This document shows positions 60,993 to 64,000 of a stretch of 64,000 nt of DNA, in pieces. Numbering within the stretch: the first letter of the stretch is position 1; every line of letters starts with the position of its first letter. A model generated the notes under the pieces. That model searched no databases and was not told the origin of the DNA. It worked only from the letters and a program-made list of their open reading frames with translations. The stretch is from Nemophila menziesii (Eukaryota > Streptophyta > Magnoliopsida > Boraginales > Hydrophyllaceae), in assembly GCA_029959085.1 (NCBI GenBank), contig JARWIR010000001.1, forward strand, positions 14,685,730-14,749,729, read 5' to 3'. A program made the translations under genes and the position numbers.

Positions 60993-62010
60993 TAAACACT
61001 CAACTTTGACTCTAAACACTCAACTTTGACTCTAAACACTCAACTTTGACTCTAAACACTCAACTTTGACTATAAACACTCAACTTTGACTCTAAACACT
61101 CATCTTTGACTCTAAACACTCAACTTTGACTCTAAACACTCAACTTTGACTCTAATAACTCAACTTTGACTCTAAACACTCAACTTTGACTATAAACACT
61201 CAACTTTGACTCTAAATACTCAACTTTGACTATAAACACTCAAATATGACTCTAAACACTCAACTTTGACTATAAACACTCAACTTTGACTCTAAACACT
61301 CAACTCTGACTCTAAACACTCAACTTTGACTCTAAACACTCAACTTTGACTCTAAACACTCAACTTTGACTCTAATAACTCAACTTTGACTCTAAACACT
61401 CAACTTTGACTATAAACACTCAACTTTGACTCTAAACACTCAACTTTGACTCTAAACACTCAACTTTGACTCTAAACACTCAACTTTGAGTCTAATAACT
61501 CAACTTTGACTCTAAACACTCAACTTTGACTATAAACACTCAACTTTGACTCTAAACACTCAACTTTGACTCTAAACACTCAACTTTGACTCTAATAACT
61601 CAACTTTGACTCTAAACACTCAACTTTGACTCTAAACACTCAACTTTGACTTTAATAACTCAACTTTGACTCTAAACACTCAACTTTGACTCTAAACACT
61701 CAACTTTGACTATAAACACTTAACTTTGACTCTAAACACTCAACTTTGACTCTAAACACTCAACTTTGACTCTAAACACTCAACTTTGACTCTAAACACT
61801 CAACTTTGACTATAAACACTCAACTTTGACTCTAAACACTCAACTTTGACTCTAAACACTCAACTTTGACTCTAAACACTCACTTTGACTCTAATAACTC
61901 AACTTTGACTCTAATAACTCAACTTTGACTCTAAACACTCAACTTTGACTATAAACACTAAACTTTGACTCTAAACACTCAACTTTGACCACAAACACTA
62001 AACTTTGAAT
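60993..62010. repeat. 20-bp minisatellite, ~50 units, in CACTA D
   Basis: Consensus unit CTCAACTTTGACTCTAAACA, with variants TATAAACA and TAATAACT. Almost every unit contains TTGACT. It begins directly after the tnp2 stop and ends about 110 bp before the internal palindromes. It is the simple form of the 40-bp array of element A. Confidence 0.97.
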
Positions 62011-62121
62011 TTACTGAGAGTGTGGAATTGAATTTAATTTAAATGATAATTTGGAAGTGAATTAAAATATTGGATAATTGTAAATGGATTTATGTTTATT
62101 TTTTAATTAAAAAAAAAAAGT

Positions 62122-62415
62122 TGCTAGCGACTACATAATACCTCTAGCGACTAGTTCATGTTCATGAACTAGTCGCTAATAACTCTTTACCATTAGCGAC
62201 TACTTAGTAGTCGCGAAATGTTGAATTAATTTCCACTAACCAATGGCGGACCATTTTCCCGCCCACGAAAGGACACGCGTTTTACTCTGATGTCTAGCGA
62301 CTACATTGTAGTCGCGAAAGACCTATTGACGTGGTCAAAATACAGACACGTGTATGTATTCTACAATCTAGCGACTACTTTTCTTACCTCTAGCGACTAC
62401 ACGTAGTAGTCGCTA
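62122..62415. repeat. Internal palindromic repeat cluster of CACTA D
   Basis: Includes CTAGCGACTAGTTCATG with its inverted partner CATGAACTAGTCGCTA, TAGCGACTACTTAGTAGTCGC, TAGCGACTACATTGTAGTCGC and CTAGCGACTACACGTAGTAG plus TCGCTAG. Same motifs and spacing as the element ends and as 24228-24512, so it is conserved between family members. Confidence 0.88.
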
Positions 62416-62427
62416 GAAAAAAAGCCC

Positions 62428-62432
62428 TATAT
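62428..62432 (+). promoter_or_regulatory. TATA box for the tnpA-like gene of CACTA D
   Basis: CCCTATATCTGCCGAGAGCT context, matching 24521 and 36141. It is followed by a leader with possible exons ending at CGTCAAAG|GTAACC (about 62545) and CTAATAAG|GTAAGT (about 62711). Confidence 0.6.
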
Positions 62433-63670
62433 CTGCCGAGAGCTCACTCTCCACTTTCATTTCTTAAACAAAAAAACAACAAAAAATGAGAGAGAATATT
62501 GCAGCCATCCAAGCTCCGATTCAAGCAACAAATCTTCGTCAAAGGTAACCAAATCCAACCCCTAATCTTATTCCATTCCATTTTCTATCATTTATAAAGC
62601 TTTTTTTTCTCTATTTGTATACTTTCTAATAATTTTTTTTTGTTTGTGTTTCAATCCGAATCAATATGGCATGGATTCATCACCAAATCAGCTCCAATCT
62701 CTTCTAATAAGGTAAGTTTTCCAACCCATTTTTGTCTTTTAATTTTTATGCCTTTTTTTTAAATTTTTTTGTTTGATGATTTCATGTTTTTTTTAATTCC
62801 GAGAATTGTATGTGTTATTAGTGTGTTGTATGCATCATTTTAAACCAAAAATTGATGTTAAATGGCTTAAAAATATATTTTGAGAAATCTAATTAGTTTT
62901 TTTTCCATTTTTTTGGTGTTTGATTCTTACTTCCGAAAATAGTAGGTGTTCTTAGGGATTAATTTTTGTTAATTTAGACATGTAATTCATGATTTTTGAT
63001 TGAAAATTAATTAGGTTGATTTTTTGGGAATTTTGTTAATTTTTGTTATGATTTTTTGTAAATTTTAGATTATAAAAGTGCAAAAATTGTTATGCATAGA
63101 ATGAAATTGTTATTTAGGCAAAAATTGTGTTAAAAATAACATAAGGACCTTTGTGCAATTTTTAAAATATTATTTTAGGGAGTTTTATACAATTTAAAAC
63201 TAAATAGGGACTTATATTAATAAATATAGACTTTTATGCAATTTTTAAGAAAATATATAGGAATTTTTATGCAATTTTAGAAAAATTAAATATAAGTCCT
63301 TTCATGCAATTTAAAAAAATATAGGGAATTTTATGCAATTTAAAATAATATTTAGGTACTTTAATGCAATTTAAGAAAAATATGTTTACTTTACTATATA
63401 ATAATAGAATTTTAAATATAAAAAAATATAAATTAATTTTTATATGACTAATATAATTATTTTTTGTATAATACAGATTGTACGTGTGCTATATATATTG
63501 GATGCTAAAGGATGATTTATTTACGTTTTTAATTTATTTAATTTATTTGATTTATGATTGTAATAATTTATTTAATTTTATTTTCATGTTTTTATTTTTG
63601 GTGATGTAATAATTTAGTACTTTTTATGTTATTTTTTATTCTGTATTTTAATTTACCTATAAAATACTAG

Positions 63671-64000
63671 ATGGCCGATGTGATGACTAGACAGCACGGT
63701 GGGGCCGGTGGGGGTAGGGACCCAAACGAGAATCTGAACCGAAACCTAACCGACTGTGCAAACCAGCCCGGTAAATAAACAAATTCAACTCAATACTTGC
63801 TTATGAAATAAAGTCACTACTAATTAATTCAAATTTAAAACAGATCCCCCTAGACGGAAAACAAGGGGTGGAGCTGCCCTAAAAACTGCGATGAGGGCAC
63901 TAAAAGCTGTTGGGTATCCTTTGCCGGTCAATTTTTGTATATTAGACGACACGTGGAGTCCATCAAGCAAGTACAGGCACCACGTTGCGCAAGTGATTGG
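63671..64000 (+). CDS. tnpA-like (Transposase_24) gene of CACTA D, 5' part, runs off the window
   Basis: The ATG at 63671 directly follows an intron acceptor (TACTAG|ATG). Exon 1 is 63671-63770 (MADVMTRQHGGAGGGRDPNE onward); exon 2 starts 63844 (DPPRRKTRGGAALKTAMRAL, then YPLPVNFCILDDTWSPSSKY, HHVAQVIG) and is open to the last base. Unlike the copies in A, there is no early stop. Proteins of this class in En/Spm-type elements bind the subterminal repeats. That role is inferred from family position; the C-terminal part is not visible. Confidence 0.85.

Larger units (their letters stand above)
56021..64000 (+). mobile_element. CACTA (En/Spm) element D, near-complete, continues past the window
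   Basis: It starts CACTACTACATCGCGAG after AAA, inside a family-S LTR. Order: terminal palindromes (to about 56375), three 178-bp units, AT microsatellite, tnp2 (57462-60964), 20-bp minisatellite, internal palindromes (62122-62415), TATA, two leader introns, tnpA-like ATG exon (63671). The 3' end is not in the window; element B suggests it should end in a sequence like GACGCGGACTAGTG. Two lesions in tnp2 make self-mobility doubtful. Confidence 0.92.

Noticed and set aside
60993..62010. CRISPR-like array
   Set aside because: Head-to-tail 20-bp units without spacers, in a plant transposon; a minisatellite.

Overview
This is AT-rich nuclear DNA from a flowering plant, almost certainly a eudicot. 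The evidence is GT-AG introns, a complete plant-only MCA (PLAC8) calcium-channel-type gene, SKP1-like genes with one intron, plant LINEs with zf-RVT and RNase H tails, a Copia element, and several CACTA (En/Spm) transposons. The species cannot be named from the sequence. Only about 5 kb is host gene; the rest is nested mobile DNA.

Layout. 0.4-2.2 kb: an intact seven-exon MCA gene. 3.2-9.1 kb: a full-span but decayed LINE on the minus strand with an 11-bp target duplication. 9.6-10.1 kb: an RNase H remnant. 11-16.1 kb: a decayed minus-strand Copia gag-pol split by two solo LTRs of one ~1.55 kb family in opposite orientations. 16.7-17.7 kb: SKP1-like gene a. 18.2-21.9 kb: a hAT-like non-autonomous element, a Mutator-type MITE, and a fragment of an old CACTA with tnp2 remains. 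21.9-28.3 kb: CACTA element A, an internally deleted derivative, with a second non-autonomous CACTA (B) inside it. 28.3-34.1 kb: SKP1-like gene b with upstream Stowaway MITEs, a tandem SINE trimer, and a minus-strand old tnpA-like pseudogene. 34.1-47.6 kb: a second copy of 22.7-34.1 kb, without B but with a 3.8 kb LINE, carrying SKP1-like gene c. 47.9-51.1 kb: CACTA C, a broken tnp2 element. 51.1-52.5 kb: a truncated LTR. 52.5-55.0 kb: a diverged copy of 19.4-21.9 kb. 55.0-56.0 kb: another LTR fragment. 56.0 kb to the window end: CACTA D, the best-preserved member, with tnp2 and the start of a tnpA-like gene.

Main interpretation. The two ~11-13 kb units around 34.1 kb look like a tandem duplication made by unequal recombination between CACTA A and CACTA C, which lie in the same orientation. 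The element at the junction is C-like at its left and A-like from about 34.5 kb. The duplication doubled an SKP1-like gene. Each unit later gained its own insertion (B in the left, LINE in the right), and the other unit keeps the matching empty site, so both insertion events are dated relative to the duplication.

The CACTA family is unusual in layout. Between tnp2 and the tnpA-like gene lies a tandem array of 20- or 40-bp units, every one containing TTGACY (the WRKY W-box core). Next comes an internal copy of the terminal palindromic AGCGACTAC/GTAGTCGCT repeats, then a TATA box and 5' introns. This suggests a transposon with an internal, self-regulated second promoter.
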